From the NCBI GenBank assembly GCA_036654375.1, contig JAVVSD010000001.1, positions 62,001-126,000 on the forward strand: 64,000 nt of DNA. The letters run 5' to 3'. The translations under genes were made by a program, and so were the position numbers. The notes under the pieces were generated by a model. It saw only the letters and a program-made list of their open reading frames with translations, had not been told where the DNA came from and made no database searches. Origin of the DNA: RZYX01 sp036654375 (GTDB taxonomy: Bacteria; Bacillota; Clostridia; Oscillospirales; Acutalibacteraceae). This document shows positions 28,294-36,386 of the stretch, piece after piece (the stretch's first letter is position 1; each line of letters begins with the position of its first letter).

Positions 28294-28308
28294 ATTTTTT
28301 TGCATAAG

Positions 28309-28337
28309 GCGGTACAGTTTCTAATTGTATCGCTTTT
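28309..28337 (+). terminator. Terminator after metY
   Basis: Stem GCGGTACA / TGTATCGC (8 pairs, one G-U) followed by TTTTC. Confidence 0.65.
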
Positions 28338-28352
28338 CTATATGTAATAGTG

Positions 28353-28381
28353 TTGAATAACTTTTTTCTTTGTGTTAAAAT
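28353..28381 (+). promoter_or_regulatory. Promoter of pssA-psd
   Basis: TTGAAT (28353-28358), 17 bases, TAAAAT (28376-28381), about 40 bases before the pssA GTG. Confidence 0.6.
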
Positions 28382-28421
28382 AGGCTATAGTTTTATATAT
28401 AATATTTGTGGGTGAGAATTT

Positions 28422-29042
28422 GTGATTGGATTTTATAATTACTCCGTTATTGCAACATATCTGGGGCTTTGTGTTTCTGTTGTTGGAATTGCATATACAA
28501 TAAACGGGAATTTTACAGTTGGGCTTATTTGTCTTCTGGTTTCAGGCTTTTGTGATATGTTTGATGGCAGAATAGCAAGGGCAATGAAAAACAGAACAGA
28601 CCTTGAAAAGAGCTTTGGAATTCAGATTGACTCACTATGTGATCTGATTTGCTTTGCCGTTTTCCCTGCTATTATGGGATATTCGCTTGGTGGCAACATG
28701 GTTTTGCGTCTTGTATCTTCAGTTATGATTGTTCTTGGCGGAGTTATTAGGCTTGGTTACTTTAATGTTATGGAGCTTAAAAGGCAAGGCGAATCACAGG
28801 AAAAAATGCTAAGATATACAGGTCTTCCTGTAACATCTACAGCTCTTATTATTCCTGTAACATTCCTTGCATACGAAAAAATCGGTGCTGCACTTTTTCC
28901 CGCTTTTTTCCAATGCACACTTATGGTTCTGTCGGTGCTTTTCTTGCTAAAAATTCGTGTTAAAAAGCCAGGGCTTATCGGACTTATCATTATGTCGATT
29001 GTCGGCATTTCAATCTTTATAAACTATTTATTAAAAATCTGA
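28422..29042 (+). CDS. pssA: CDP-diacylglycerol-serine O-phosphatidyltransferase
   Basis: Makes phosphatidylserine from CDP-diacylglycerol and serine in the membrane. The 206 residues contain the CDP-alcohol phosphotransferase signature D-G-x2-A-R-x8-G-x3-D-x3-D in CDMFDGRIAR...FGIQIDSLCD and six or so hydrophobic spans. GTG start at 28422 with GGTGAG upstream. It precedes psd by 8 bases, and the two together produce phosphatidylethanolamine. Confidence 0.94.
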   Translation: MIGFYNYSVIATYLGLCVSVVGIAYTINGNFTVGLICLLVSGFCDMFDGRIARAMKNRTDLEKSFGIQIDSLCDLICFAVFPAIMGYSLGGNMVLRLVSSVMIVLGGVIRLGYFNVMELKRQGESQEKMLRYTGLPVTSTALIIPVTFLAYEKIGAALFPAFFQCTLMVLSVLFLLKIRVKKPGLIGLIIMSIVGISIFINYLLKI

Positions 29043-29050
29043 GGTAGCTT

Positions 29051-29920
29051 ATGAAATACAGGGACAGATTCGGGAACACAACAATCAAAACCGATTTTCA
29101 GGAAAAGCTTATTGAATCACTGTATTCAAATGTTATTGGCAGAGCTATTTTAAAGCCATTGACTGCTCCTGCTGTTTCAAAATTTTTATCAGGAGCTTTA
29201 AATCATAAGGTTTCTTGTGTTATAATCAATCCTTTTATTAAATCAAATGGCATTAACATGGACGACTATGAAACTGCCGATTACAATTCCTACAACGATT
29301 TTTTCATAAGGCAGATTAAATCAGGTAAAAGAACTTTTGATATGTCACCAAATGCTTTAGTCAGCCCAAGTGACGGCAAGGCGACGGTTTATAAAATTGA
29401 TAAAGCCCAAACCTTTCGCATAAAGAACACCTCGTATACTGTTTCTTCTCTTCTTAAGAATGATTCTCTTTCAGAAGAGTTTTGTGGCGGTATGTGCATT
29501 GTTATTCGGCTTAGTGTTGACAATTATCACCGATATTGTTATCCTGACAATGCTGTAAAAAGTGAAAATGTTTTTATACCCGGAAAGCTTCACACCGTTA
29601 ATCCAATTGCCTTTGAATATGATCAAGTTTTTAAGGAAAACTCCCGTGAATACTGTATTCTTGAAACTGAAAATTTTGGCAGGATTGTTCAAATGGAAGT
29701 TGGAGCGCTTATGGTCGGAAAAATTGTCAACTATCATCAGGAGAAATCGGTTAAAAAAGGCGAAGAAAAAGGTCACTTTGAATTTGGTGGCTCAACTATT
29801 GTACTTCTTCTTAAGAAAGATTCCGTTGATGTTGACAACGATATAATTCAAAACTCAGCAGAAAATTTTGAAACTGTTGTTAAAATGGGTGAAAAAATAG
29901 CGAGTAAGCTTGCTTTTTGA
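29051..29920 (+). CDS. psd: Phosphatidylserine decarboxylase
   Basis: Pyruvoyl-dependent decarboxylation of phosphatidylserine to phosphatidylethanolamine at the membrane. 289 residues; the catalytic RLSVDNYHRYCYP region and the self-cleavage site FGGSTIVLL, whose Ser becomes the pyruvoyl group, are intact, as are SPSDGKA and VGALMVGKI. GAGGTAG precedes the ATG. Second gene after pssA. Confidence 0.94.
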   Translation: MKYRDRFGNTTIKTDFQEKLIESLYSNVIGRAILKPLTAPAVSKFLSGALNHKVSCVIINPFIKSNGINMDDYETADYNSYNDFFIRQIKSGKRTFDMSPNALVSPSDGKATVYKIDKAQTFRIKNTSYTVSSLLKNDSLSEEFCGGMCIVIRLSVDNYHRYCYPDNAVKSENVFIPGKLHTVNPIAFEYDQVFKENSREYCILETENFGRIVQMEVGALMVGKIVNYHQEKSVKKGEEKGHFEFGGSTIVLLLKKDSVDVDNDIIQNSAENFETVVKMGEKIASKLAF

Positions 29921-29963
29921 TTTTATTTTTTTATGTTAATTAAATCTTTTTTATTTAAAAGAC

Positions 29964-29991
29964 TTGATTTTTTTTATCCTTATGCTACAAT
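29964..29991 (+). promoter_or_regulatory. Promoter of the ferredoxin gene
   Basis: TTGATT (29964-29969), 16 bases, TACAAT (29986-29991), ending about 25 bases before the ferredoxin ATG. Confidence 0.6.
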
Positions 29992-30016
29992 AAATCAAAA
30001 AAGGAGGTACTGTATT

Positions 30017-30184
30017 ATGGCTTATAAAATTACTGACGCTTGTGTTGCTTGTGGTACATGTGAATCTGAGTGCCCAGTTAGTGCTATTTCTGCAGGAGAT
30101 ATCTATAAGATTGATCCTGATACTTGCATTGATTGCGGAGCTTGTGCAAGCGCATGCCCAACAGAGGCTATTGAGCAAGCATAA
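30017..30184 (+). CDS. 2[4Fe-4S] ferredoxin
   Basis: A 55-residue clostridial ferredoxin, a cytoplasmic low-potential electron carrier. Two CxxCxxCxxxCP cluster motifs: CVACGTCESECP and CIDCGACASACP, related by internal symmetry. The ATG at 30017 follows AAGGAGG at good spacing; a longer in-frame frame upstream covers the promoter and is not coding. Single-gene unit with its own promoter and terminator, as usual for abundant ferredoxins. Confidence 0.97.
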   Translation: MAYKITDACVACGTCESECPVSAISAGDIYKIDPDTCIDCGACASACPTEAIEQA

Positions 30185-30211
30185 TTTTTCAAATATGTTT
30201 TTACATAAAAG

Positions 30212-30236
30212 AGGCTGTTGTTTGACAGCCTTTTTT
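30212..30236 (+). terminator. Terminator of the ferredoxin gene
   Basis: Stem GGCTGT / ACAGCC with a six-base loop followed by six T. Confidence 0.9.
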
Positions 30237-30259
30237 ATTGTATTACCCCTGATTTTTAC

Positions 30260-30288
30260 TTGACAAGAAATTTTTCTTGTGCTTTTAT
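30260..30288 (+). promoter_or_regulatory. Promoter of trmN6-like/rsmI with palindrome in spacer
   Basis: TTGACA (30260-30265), 17 bases, TTTTAT (30283-30288). The 16-base palindrome CAAGAAA-TT-TTTCTTG (30264-30279) fills most of the spacer and could be an operator; this may also be chance. Confidence 0.5.
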
Positions 30289-30314
30289 ATGTCTTAGATT
30301 GTGTGGTGTTATTG

Positions 30315-31055
30315 TTGGTTTTACAAGAGGAGTTTGAGGAAAATATTGGCTCTGAGATAAGCGTTATTTGTTCAAAAGCCCATGGATTTGGAAGTGATGC
30401 TATTCTGCTTGCAAACTTTGCTGAGTGCAAAAAGAATGATTTTGCCTGCGATCTTGGCACCGGATGCGGAATTATCCCACTTATCTGGTGTTCAAATGGC
30501 AATGCAAAATCTATTACCGCTGTGGACATTCAAGAAAGTGCAACATCTCAGCTGTTAAGAACTGTTTGTAAAAACAAGCTTGAAAGTAAAATCAATGTCA
30601 TTAACGCCGACCTAAAAGAACTTAAAGGCATCGTCGCTTTTAACAACTTTAATTTAGTTACTATGAACCCACCTTACAAGCCTTATAATACTGGAATTTT
30701 AAGCGAGATTACATCTGACCAGATTGCACGCCATGAGGTCATGTGCAACATTTATGATATTTGTAACACCGCATCAAAACTTTTAAAATTTAGCGGCAGA
30801 CTTTGTCTTTGTAACCGTCCTGAAAGGCTCTGCGATGTTATTGATGCAATGCGTAAATCAGGAATTGAGCCAAAGCGTATTCGCTTTGTTTCTAAAAACC
30901 CATCATGTCCTCCATGGCTGTTTTTGATTGAGGGGAAAAAGGGTTCAAGACCTTTTTTAAGCATAATGCCACCACTATTTATGAAAGATTCTGATGGAAA
31001 TGACAGCAAGGAGCTGTTAGATATTTTTGGAGATTATGGGGAGGGTTTGAAATGA
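30315..31055 (+). CDS. TrmN6/YabB-like tRNA adenine-N6 methyltransferase
   Basis: SAM-dependent methyltransferase expected to modify A37 of tRNA-Val. It has FGSDAILLANFA, the SAM-binding DLGTGCGIIPLIW, and the N6-adenine catalytic motif NPPY. The start is uncertain: I chose TTG at 30315 (246 residues) because it lies after the predicted transcription start, has GGTG 6 bases upstream and matches the usual N-terminus (L-Q-E-E...). A GTG at 30279 would lie inside the promoter. ATGA overlap with rsmI, the usual partner in Firmicutes. Confidence 0.85.
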   Translation: MVLQEEFEENIGSEISVICSKAHGFGSDAILLANFAECKKNDFACDLGTGCGIIPLIWCSNGNAKSITAVDIQESATSQLLRTVCKNKLESKINVINADLKELKGIVAFNNFNLVTMNPPYKPYNTGILSEITSDQIARHEVMCNIYDICNTASKLLKFSGRLCLCNRPERLCDVIDAMRKSGIEPKRIRFVSKNPSCPPWLFLIEGKKGSRPFLSIMPPLFMKDSDGNDSKELLDIFGDYGEGLK

Positions 31056-31876
31056 GCGGAATACTTTATGTTGTTGGAACTCCTATTGGTAACCTTGGCG
31101 ATATATCTCCAAGAGCTTTGCAAACACTTGAAGATTGCGACTTTATCGCCGCAGAGGACACAAGAGTTACGCTTAAACTTCTTAATCATTTTAATATTAA
31201 GAAATCGCTTGTAAGCTATTTTGAGCACAACAAGCTTGAGCGTGGTGAAGAGATTGTTGGCAGGATTTTAAACGGACAAAACTGCGCGCTTGTTACCGAT
31301 GCCGGTATGCCTGCTATATCTGATCCTGGTCAAGAGCTTGTTTCTCAATGCCACGATGCAGATGTTCCTGTTAGGGTTGTGCCTGGTCCATGCGCCTTTG
31401 TTTCTGCTCTTGCTGTTTGCGGGCTTTCAACCGGTCGCTTTACATTTGAGGGCTTTCTTAGCACCAACAAGCTTAGTCGAAGAGAACATTTAAAATCTCT
31501 TGTTGGCGAAAAACGAACTATGGTGTTTTATGAAGCTCCACACAAGCTGTCTTCAACTCTTCACGACTTGTTTGAGGCTTTGGGAGATAGAAAGATTGTT
31601 ATTGTTCGTGAAATCACAAAGATATATGAAGAAGTTATCCGCACAACGCTTGCCAATGCTTCACAAGACTATGCGCAAGGCGGTCTTAAAGGTGAAATTG
31701 TTATTGTAATTGAAGGTGCTTCATTTGACAGCGAGGATTCACCGACTCTTGAAAATGCACTGGAGCTTGCAATGGCTATGGTTGATGGAGGAATGTCCAT
31801 AAATGAAGCTTCAAAGCTTTCTGCCAAGCAAACAGGAATAAAAAAAGGCGATATTTATAAGAAACTTCAAAATTAA
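31052..31876 (+). CDS. rsmI: 16S rRNA 2'-O-methyltransferase RsmI
   Basis: Methylates the 2'-OH of C1402 in 16S rRNA with SAM. 274 residues with the tetrapyrrole-methylase fold: LYVVGTPIGNLGDISPRAL, AAEDTRVTLKLLNHF, LVTDAGMPAISDPGQELV and VVPGPCAFVSAL. ATGA overlap with the preceding methyltransferase gene shows coupling. A hairpin lies 40 bases downstream. Confidence 0.95.
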   Translation: MSGILYVVGTPIGNLGDISPRALQTLEDCDFIAAEDTRVTLKLLNHFNIKKSLVSYFEHNKLERGEEIVGRILNGQNCALVTDAGMPAISDPGQELVSQCHDADVPVRVVPGPCAFVSALAVCGLSTGRFTFEGFLSTNKLSRREHLKSLVGEKRTMVFYEAPHKLSSTLHDLFEALGDRKIVIVREITKIYEEVIRTTLANASQDYAQGGLKGEIVIVIEGASFDSEDSPTLENALELAMAMVDGGMSINEASKLSAKQTGIKKGDIYKKLQN

Positions 31877-31917
31877 TTTGTTTTCTTGCGTGTTTTTTTG
31901 ACTTTATGTAATAAACT

Positions 31918-31956
31918 AATTCTGTCAGCTATTTTAGGCTGTCAGAATTTTATTTT
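31918..31956 (+). terminator. Hairpin between rsmI and rubrerythrin genes
   Basis: Arms AATTCTGTCAGC (31918-31929) and GCTGTCAGAATT (31938-31949) pair with one mismatch, then TTTATTTTTTA. It looks like the rsmI terminator, but it ends so close to the rubrerythrin ribosome site that it may also act as an attenuator. Confidence 0.65.
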
Positions 31957-31971
31957 TTAGGAGTTGTTATT

Positions 31972-32511
31972 ATGGAATTTGAAGGCAGTAAAACACAAGC
32001 CAATTTATTAACTGCTTATGCTGGAGAATCTGGTGCAAGAAATAAATACACATATTATGCCTCTCAAGCAAGGAAAGAAGGCTTTGAACAAATTGCAGAT
32101 ATTTTTGAAGAAACTGCTAATAATGAAAAAGCACACGCGAAAATTTGGTTTAAACAACTACATGATGGAAAAGTTCCTGGAACAATGGACAACTTAAAAG
32201 ATGGCGTTGCAGGTGAAAATTATGAATGGACTGAAATGTATGCCACTTTTGCAAAAGATGCAAGAGAAGAAGGCTTTGATAAGCTTGCAATATTATTTGA
32301 ACTTGTGGGTAAAATTGAAAAAACTCACGAGGAAAGATATAAAGCCTTGGTTGAAAACCTTGAAGCCGGCGTTGTTTTTTCAAAATCTGGCGATGTTGTT
32401 TGGATTTGCAGAAATTGTGGGCATTTACATTTTGGAAAAGATGCTCCAAAGCTTTGCCCAGTTTGCTCTCATCCTCAATCATTTTTTGAAATTAAATCTG
32501 AAAATTATTAA
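31972..32511 (+). CDS. Rubrerythrin
   Basis: Non-haem diiron peroxidase that protects anaerobes from peroxide using electrons from rubredoxin-type donors. 179 residues: a four-helix ferritin-like domain with iron ligands in AYAGESGARNKY and EETANNEKAHAKIW and a second pair around ELVGKIEKTHEERY, then a rubredoxin-like zinc/iron site with CRNCGHLHFG and CPVCSHP. GGAG precedes the ATG. Ends at a perfect palindromic terminator. Confidence 0.95.
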   Translation: MEFEGSKTQANLLTAYAGESGARNKYTYYASQARKEGFEQIADIFEETANNEKAHAKIWFKQLHDGKVPGTMDNLKDGVAGENYEWTEMYATFAKDAREEGFDKLAILFELVGKIEKTHEERYKALVENLEAGVVFSKSGDVVWICRNCGHLHFGKDAPKLCPVCSHPQSFFEIKSENY

Positions 32512-32546
32512 AAAAAGCTATTCGTTTTAAAACGAATAGCTTTTTT
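32511..32546. terminator. Perfect palindromic terminator after rubrerythrin
   Basis: An 18-base arm reading AAAAAAGCTATTCG then TTTT is followed immediately by its exact complement, so all 36 bases are one palindrome flanked by A and T runs; it overlaps the rubrerythrin stop codon. Confidence 0.88.
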
Positions 32547-32592
32547 AATTGGCAGTATATTCTAAAATAAATCCTTCTTATGTATTATTAAC

Positions 32593-33099
32593 TTAAGTTA
32601 CTAAATTATCAAGACGCATATTTGCTCTTTTTGCCTCGTTTGTTGCTTCTTGAAGCTCTGCTTTCATATCATTTAACTTAAGTTGAATTTCATTCAATGA
32701 CCCTTTTAGATTTGCAATCTGCTCATTAAGGATTGCAATTTGCTTTTGGTTGACACTATCATTATTTTTCAGCTCACCAACAATAGCTTCCAATGCAACA
32801 ATTTGAGAATTAGCTGTTTTAAACTGGTTTTCCAGGATATTTATTTTACTTTGATCTGCCGGATCACCTTTAGCTCCCTTGTCGCCCTTGTCACCTTTGT
32901 CGCCCTTTTCGCCCTTGTCACCTTTGTCACCCTTTTCGCCCTTGTCACCATCGTCACCCTTTGGACTCAGTGGCATTGTCGCAGATGCTTTTTGGGTAAT
33001 TGTATCAACATTTTTATCTGCAATAGCAACTGCAAGAAATCCCGTAATAGCTGAACAAACAAGAGTACAAACCAGTGAACATAAAAATACCTTTTTCAT
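32593..33099 (-). CDS. Secreted or membrane-anchored collagen-like protein
   Basis: A 168-residue protein of three parts: an N-terminal hydrophobic signal/anchor (about 4-27), a collagen-like tract of eleven G-X-Y triplets at residues 48-80 (GDK/GEK-rich, beginning GDDGDKGEK), and a C-terminal coiled coil (about 81-168) rich in heptads, likely trimerising. No lipobox or sortase motif. Charged GDK/GEK triplets stabilise bacterial triple helices without hydroxyproline. AAGGAGAT precedes the ATG. Function unknown: surface filament, adhesin or spore/cell-surface display are possible. Confidence 0.85.
   Translation of the reverse strand: MKKVFLCSLVCTLVCSAITGFLAVAIADKNVDTITQKASATMPLSPKGDDGDKGEKGDKGDKGEKGDKGDKGDKGAKGDPADQSKINILENQFKTANSQIVALEAIVGELKNNDSVNQKQIAILNEQIANLKGSLNEIQLKLNDMKAELQEATNEAKRANMRLDNLVT
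32860..32958 (-). repeat. Tandem 9-base repeats encoding collagen triplets
   Basis: Eleven near-identical 9-base units (GGX-GAY/GAR-AAR) encode the G-X-Y tract. Such repeats can vary in number by slippage. Confidence 0.8.
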
Positions 33100-33122
33100 A
33101 ATTATCTCCTTTTCTGTTTCAG

Positions 33123-33149
33123 ATTATAAATAGTATAATATTTTCTCAA
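33123..33149 (-). promoter_or_regulatory. Candidate promoter of the collagen-like gene
   Basis: On the minus strand TTGAGA (33144-33149) and TATAAT (33123-33128), spacing 15 bases (short), 25 bases before the ATG. Confidence 0.45.
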
Positions 33150-33244
33150 TAAAAATAAAATAATATGCAATTTAAAACAAAAAATTCACCATTTTATTAA
33201 ATTCAGAATAATTATAGCATAAATTCAAAAATTGTTAAATAACA

Positions 33245-34339
33245 TTATACATTAAATCTAAAAAGAACAACATCGCCGTCTTTCATGACATATTCCTTGC
33301 CTTCACTGCGAACAAGTCCTTTTTCTTTTGCTGCCGTAATTGAGCCATTTGAAATCAAGTCATCATATGAGATAACTTCTGCTCTTATAAATCCACGCTC
33401 AAAGTCAGAATGGATTTTGCCTGCCGCCTGCGGTGCTTTTGTACCTTTGTTGATTGTCCACGCCCTTACCTCTGGCTTGCCTGCGGTGAGATATGAGATG
33501 AGTCCAAGCAAATCGTAGCTTCTTTGGATTAGTAAATCAAGCCCGCCCTTTTCAATTCCAAGATCTGCAAGGAACATTTCCTTTTCTTCCATGTCGAGTG
33601 AAGAAATTTGTGCTTCAAGCTCTGCACAGATTGGCAATACCTCCGAACCCTCCTGCTTTGCAATCTCCTTAACAACCTTGTATCTAACATTTTCGTTAAT
33701 ATTGTTTGTAAAATCATTTTCGCTCATATTGCAGGCATAGATTACAGGTTTTGAAGTGAGTAGTGCCACACTCTGCATAATCTCTTTTTCCTCATCTGTA
33801 CATTCAACTGTTCTTGCACAAACACCATTTTCCAGCTCTGCCCTTAGACGCTTTAAAAATTCAAGTTCAAGAGCAAGGCTCTTATCTCCTTTTAATGCCT
33901 TTGTGCTTCTGTCAATTCTTCTGTCGAGCATTTCAACATCTGAAAGTATAAGTTCCAGATTGATTGTTTCAATATCCCTTTGTGGGTCAATATTTCCATC
34001 AACATGGATAATATCATCATCCTCAAAGCAACGAACAACATGAATTATTGCATCAACTTCACGAATATGTGAAAGGAATTTGTTTCCCAATCCCTCACCC
34101 TTTGATGCACCTTTTACAAGACCTGCAATGTCAACAAATTCGATTGATGCTGGTGTGATTTTGTCTGGTGAATAGAGATTTGCAAGCTCATCCAATCGGT
34201 AATCAGGAACCGCAACAACCCCAACATTTGGCTCTATTGTGCAAAAAGCATAGTTTGCTGACTGTGCCCCTGCATTTGTTATCGCATTAAATAATGTGCT
34301 TTTGCCAACATTTGGCAGTCCAACAATTCCAAGTTTCAT
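33245..34339 (-). CDS. ychF: Redox-regulated ATPase YchF (OLA1 family)
   Basis: Obg-like ATPase/GTPase that binds ribosomes and takes part in stress responses. 364 residues: P-loop GLPNVGKST, switch region FVDIAGLVKGASKGEGLGNKFL, coiled coil in the middle and a C-terminal TGS domain with DFERGFIRAEVI. Start at 34339 has GAGGA 7 bases upstream; an ATG two codons earlier is too near the ribosome site. Divergent from tcdA with overlapping promoters. Confidence 0.95.
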   Translation of the reverse strand: MKLGIVGLPNVGKSTLFNAITNAGAQSANYAFCTIEPNVGVVAVPDYRLDELANLYSPDKITPASIEFVDIAGLVKGASKGEGLGNKFLSHIREVDAIIHVVRCFEDDDIIHVDGNIDPQRDIETINLELILSDVEMLDRRIDRSTKALKGDKSLALELEFLKRLRAELENGVCARTVECTDEEKEIMQSVALLTSKPVIYACNMSENDFTNNINENVRYKVVKEIAKQEGSEVLPICAELEAQISSLDMEEKEMFLADLGIEKGGLDLLIQRSYDLLGLISYLTAGKPEVRAWTINKGTKAPQAAGKIHSDFERGFIRAEVISYDDLISNGSITAAKEKGLVRSEGKEYVMKDGDVVLFRFNV

Positions 34340-34379
34340 TTTCATTTCCTCTTATCTAAATCGTTTATTAACCTATAAT

Positions 34380-34408
34380 AGTATAACCTCTTGATGTATT
34401 TTTTTCAA
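34380..34408 (-). promoter_or_regulatory. Promoter of ychF
   Basis: Minus strand TTGAAA (34403-34408), 17 bases, TATACT (34380-34385). Confidence 0.65.
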
Positions 34409-34419
34409 TAGTATATAAT
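34391..34419 (+). promoter_or_regulatory. Promoter of tcdA
   Basis: TTGATG (34391-34396), 17 bases, TATAAT (34414-34419); it overlaps the ychF promoter by 18 bases. Confidence 0.7.
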
Positions 34420-34457
34420 AGTCCAAAAACTATTAGCTTTTTATTGGAGTGTTTTTT

Positions 34458-35162
34458 ATGAAAAACGAGTTTTCACGCTTTGAGATGCTTGTTGGCACAC
34501 AAAAAGTTGAAAAGCTTAAAAATTGCCATGTTGCTGTTTTTGGGCTTGGCGGTGTTGGCTCTTTTTCTGTTGAAGCACTGGCTCGATGTGGCATTGGTGA
34601 GCTTACGCTTATTGACAATGATGTTATCGCTGTTACCAATATCAATCGTCAGCTTTTTGCTCTTCATTCAACCGTTGGGCTAAAAAAAACTCAGGTTGCA
34701 AAGCAGAGAGTTCTTGACATTAACCCCGACTGCATTGTGCATATTATTGATAAATTTTATCTGCCTGAAAATGCAGATGAATTCTTTGAGCTTAAATACG
34801 ACTATGTTATTGACGCTATAGATACAATTTCTTCAAAGCTTGATTTGGCTGTTAGATGCTTTGATGATAACATTCCACTCATAAGTAGCATGGGAACTGG
34901 CAACAAACTTGATGCAGGGCTATTTGAAGTTTGTGACATTAACAAAACACAAACCTGCCCACTTTGCCGAGTTATGCGTCGTGAGCTAAAAGCTCGTGGA
35001 ATTCCAAAGCTTAAGGTTGTATATTCTCCAGAGCCTGTTATTACTCCTCAGCCATGCCAAGAGGATACAGGAAAAAGGCAAACACCTGCAAGTGTTGCTT
35101 TTGTTCCGCCTGTTGCCGGTATGCTTCTTGCAGGCGAAGCTATCCGTGATTTGATGAAATAA
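34458..35162 (+). CDS. tcdA: tRNA threonylcarbamoyladenosine dehydratase (TcdA/CsdL)
   Basis: ATP-dependent dehydratase that closes t6A37 into the cyclic form (ct6A). 234 residues with the E1/ThiF fold: VAVFGLGGVGSFSVEALARCGIG for ATP, DNDVIAVTNINRQ, VIDAIDTISSKLDL, and a CPLC/second Cys region. ATG at 34458 with GGAG 10 bases upstream; the GTG at 34449 is too close to it. Followed by a palindromic repeat. Confidence 0.92.
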   Translation: MKNEFSRFEMLVGTQKVEKLKNCHVAVFGLGGVGSFSVEALARCGIGELTLIDNDVIAVTNINRQLFALHSTVGLKKTQVAKQRVLDINPDCIVHIIDKFYLPENADEFFELKYDYVIDAIDTISSKLDLAVRCFDDNIPLISSMGTGNKLDAGLFEVCDINKTQTCPLCRVMRRELKARGIPKLKVVYSPEPVITPQPCQEDTGKRQTPASVAFVPPVAGMLLAGEAIRDLMK

Positions 35163-35181
35163 TTATATTATTCGAAAACAA

Positions 35182-35243
35182 TGTCATTCTGAACAAGTTC
35201 GGCAAAGAATCTTTTTGGTTCTTCGCTTGCTTGCGGAATGACA
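35182..35243. repeat. Palindromic intergenic repeat (REP/MITE-like)
   Basis: TGTCATTC ... GAATGACA arms about 60 bases apart, with inner complementary AAAGAATC / GGTTCTT and a central CTTTTTGG. This resembles the widespread GTCATTCTGAGCG...AAGAATC type of intergenic palindromic repeat seen in many genomes. Only one copy is visible in the window. It could also terminate tcdA or hemW. Confidence 0.6.
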
Positions 35244-35274
35244 CTTTAATTATCCCTATTAATTTTTATTATGA

Positions 35275-36369
35275 TTAATACAAAATCTCTGCTATCACTG
35301 AGTTTGAGAGTAAAAACCCACTTCTTGTAAGCCTTATTCCGTTCCCATCACAAACAGTTAGCCCATGCTTTTGAAGCTGTTTTGCTTTTAATATCATTTT
35401 TTCTGGAATAGGGAGCTTAAATTTTGACTTTACCGCCTCATTTTCAAGTCCATTTGTAAGCCTTAGCCTCATCATTACATATTCATCAAAGTCCCCTCCT
35501 GTGCCATCCTGCACAGCCTGTGGAGCATTGATATACTCGCTTATATCTCCAATATAATAAAAACGATTGCCATCATAAAAAGAATGTGCTGAAGCACCAA
35601 ATCCTAAATACTCTTCACAGTTCCAATATTTTAGATTGTGTTTGCTTTCAAACCCTGACTTCGCAAAATTTGAAATTTCATATTGATGAAAATTAGCAGC
35701 TTCAAGCTGCTCGCAAGTCTTTAAATAAAGCGCTGCTGTTTCGTCTTCATCTGGTAAATTCATCTTGTCTTTTATTTTGAAAAAATGCGTGTTTTCCTCT
35801 ATCTTTAAAATATACGCACTGATATGTGTTGCACCTGAATTTGTGCAGAACTCTATTGATTTTGATAGGCTTTCTTCCGTTTGATTAGGAATGGCAAGCA
35901 TAAGGTCGAGCGAAATATTTTCTATTCCAACTCTATGTGCTATTTCTATTGCTGCTTGAACATCTTGTGGCTTTGCTACCCTTCCGAGTGCTTTTCGTTC
36001 CTCTAAAATGGCAGACTGAAGTCCCATTGAAATTCGGTTTACACCAAACTTTTCAAGAAGTGGCAAAAGGCTTTTAAGGTCGCTTGATGGATTACATTCA
36101 ACAGTTATTTCTGCATTATCATCAATTTCAAAGCATTCTCTTGCGCTACTTATTATTGCAGTTAAATTTTTTGAGCTAATACAAGACGGAGTTCCGCCGC
36201 CAATATAAAGTGTGTCCGCCTTTATTCCTTTTGCTTCCTTCATCTGCTTTACCAGTGCGTGTGTATATGCCTTTTCAAGCTCTTGGTCACAATTCATTGA
36301 ATAGAAGTCGCAATACGGACACTTTGATTTGCAAAATGGTATATGAATATAAATTCCTGTGGGCTTCAT
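35275..36369 (-). CDS. hemW: Radical SAM protein HemW (HemN-like haem chaperone)
   Basis: 364-residue member of the HemN/HemW group, once called coproporphyrinogen oxidase, now viewed mainly as a haem chaperone. N-terminal IYIHIPFCKSKCPYCDFYS holds the CxxxCxxC motif for the radical-SAM 4Fe-4S cluster; IGGGTPSCISS and SMGLQS are family regions. It lacks the extra N-terminal Cys of HemN. AAGGTGGTG precedes the ATG. It follows lepA (58 bases), the conserved lepA-hemW order. Confidence 0.92.
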   Translation of the reverse strand: MKPTGIYIHIPFCKSKCPYCDFYSMNCDQELEKAYTHALVKQMKEAKGIKADTLYIGGGTPSCISSKNLTAIISSARECFEIDDNAEITVECNPSSDLKSLLPLLEKFGVNRISMGLQSAILEERKALGRVAKPQDVQAAIEIAHRVGIENISLDLMLAIPNQTEESLSKSIEFCTNSGATHISAYILKIEENTHFFKIKDKMNLPDEDETAALYLKTCEQLEAANFHQYEISNFAKSGFESKHNLKYWNCEEYLGFGASAHSFYDGNRFYYIGDISEYINAPQAVQDGTGGDFDEYVMMRLRLTNGLENEAVKSKFKLPIPEKMILKAKQLQKHGLTVCDGNGIRLTRSGFLLSNSVIAEILY

Positions 36370-36386
36370 TTTTACACCACCTTATT

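Noticed and set aside
32860..32958. CRISPR or satellite array
   Set aside because: The 9-base repeats are in frame and encode collagen triplets; there are no spacers.
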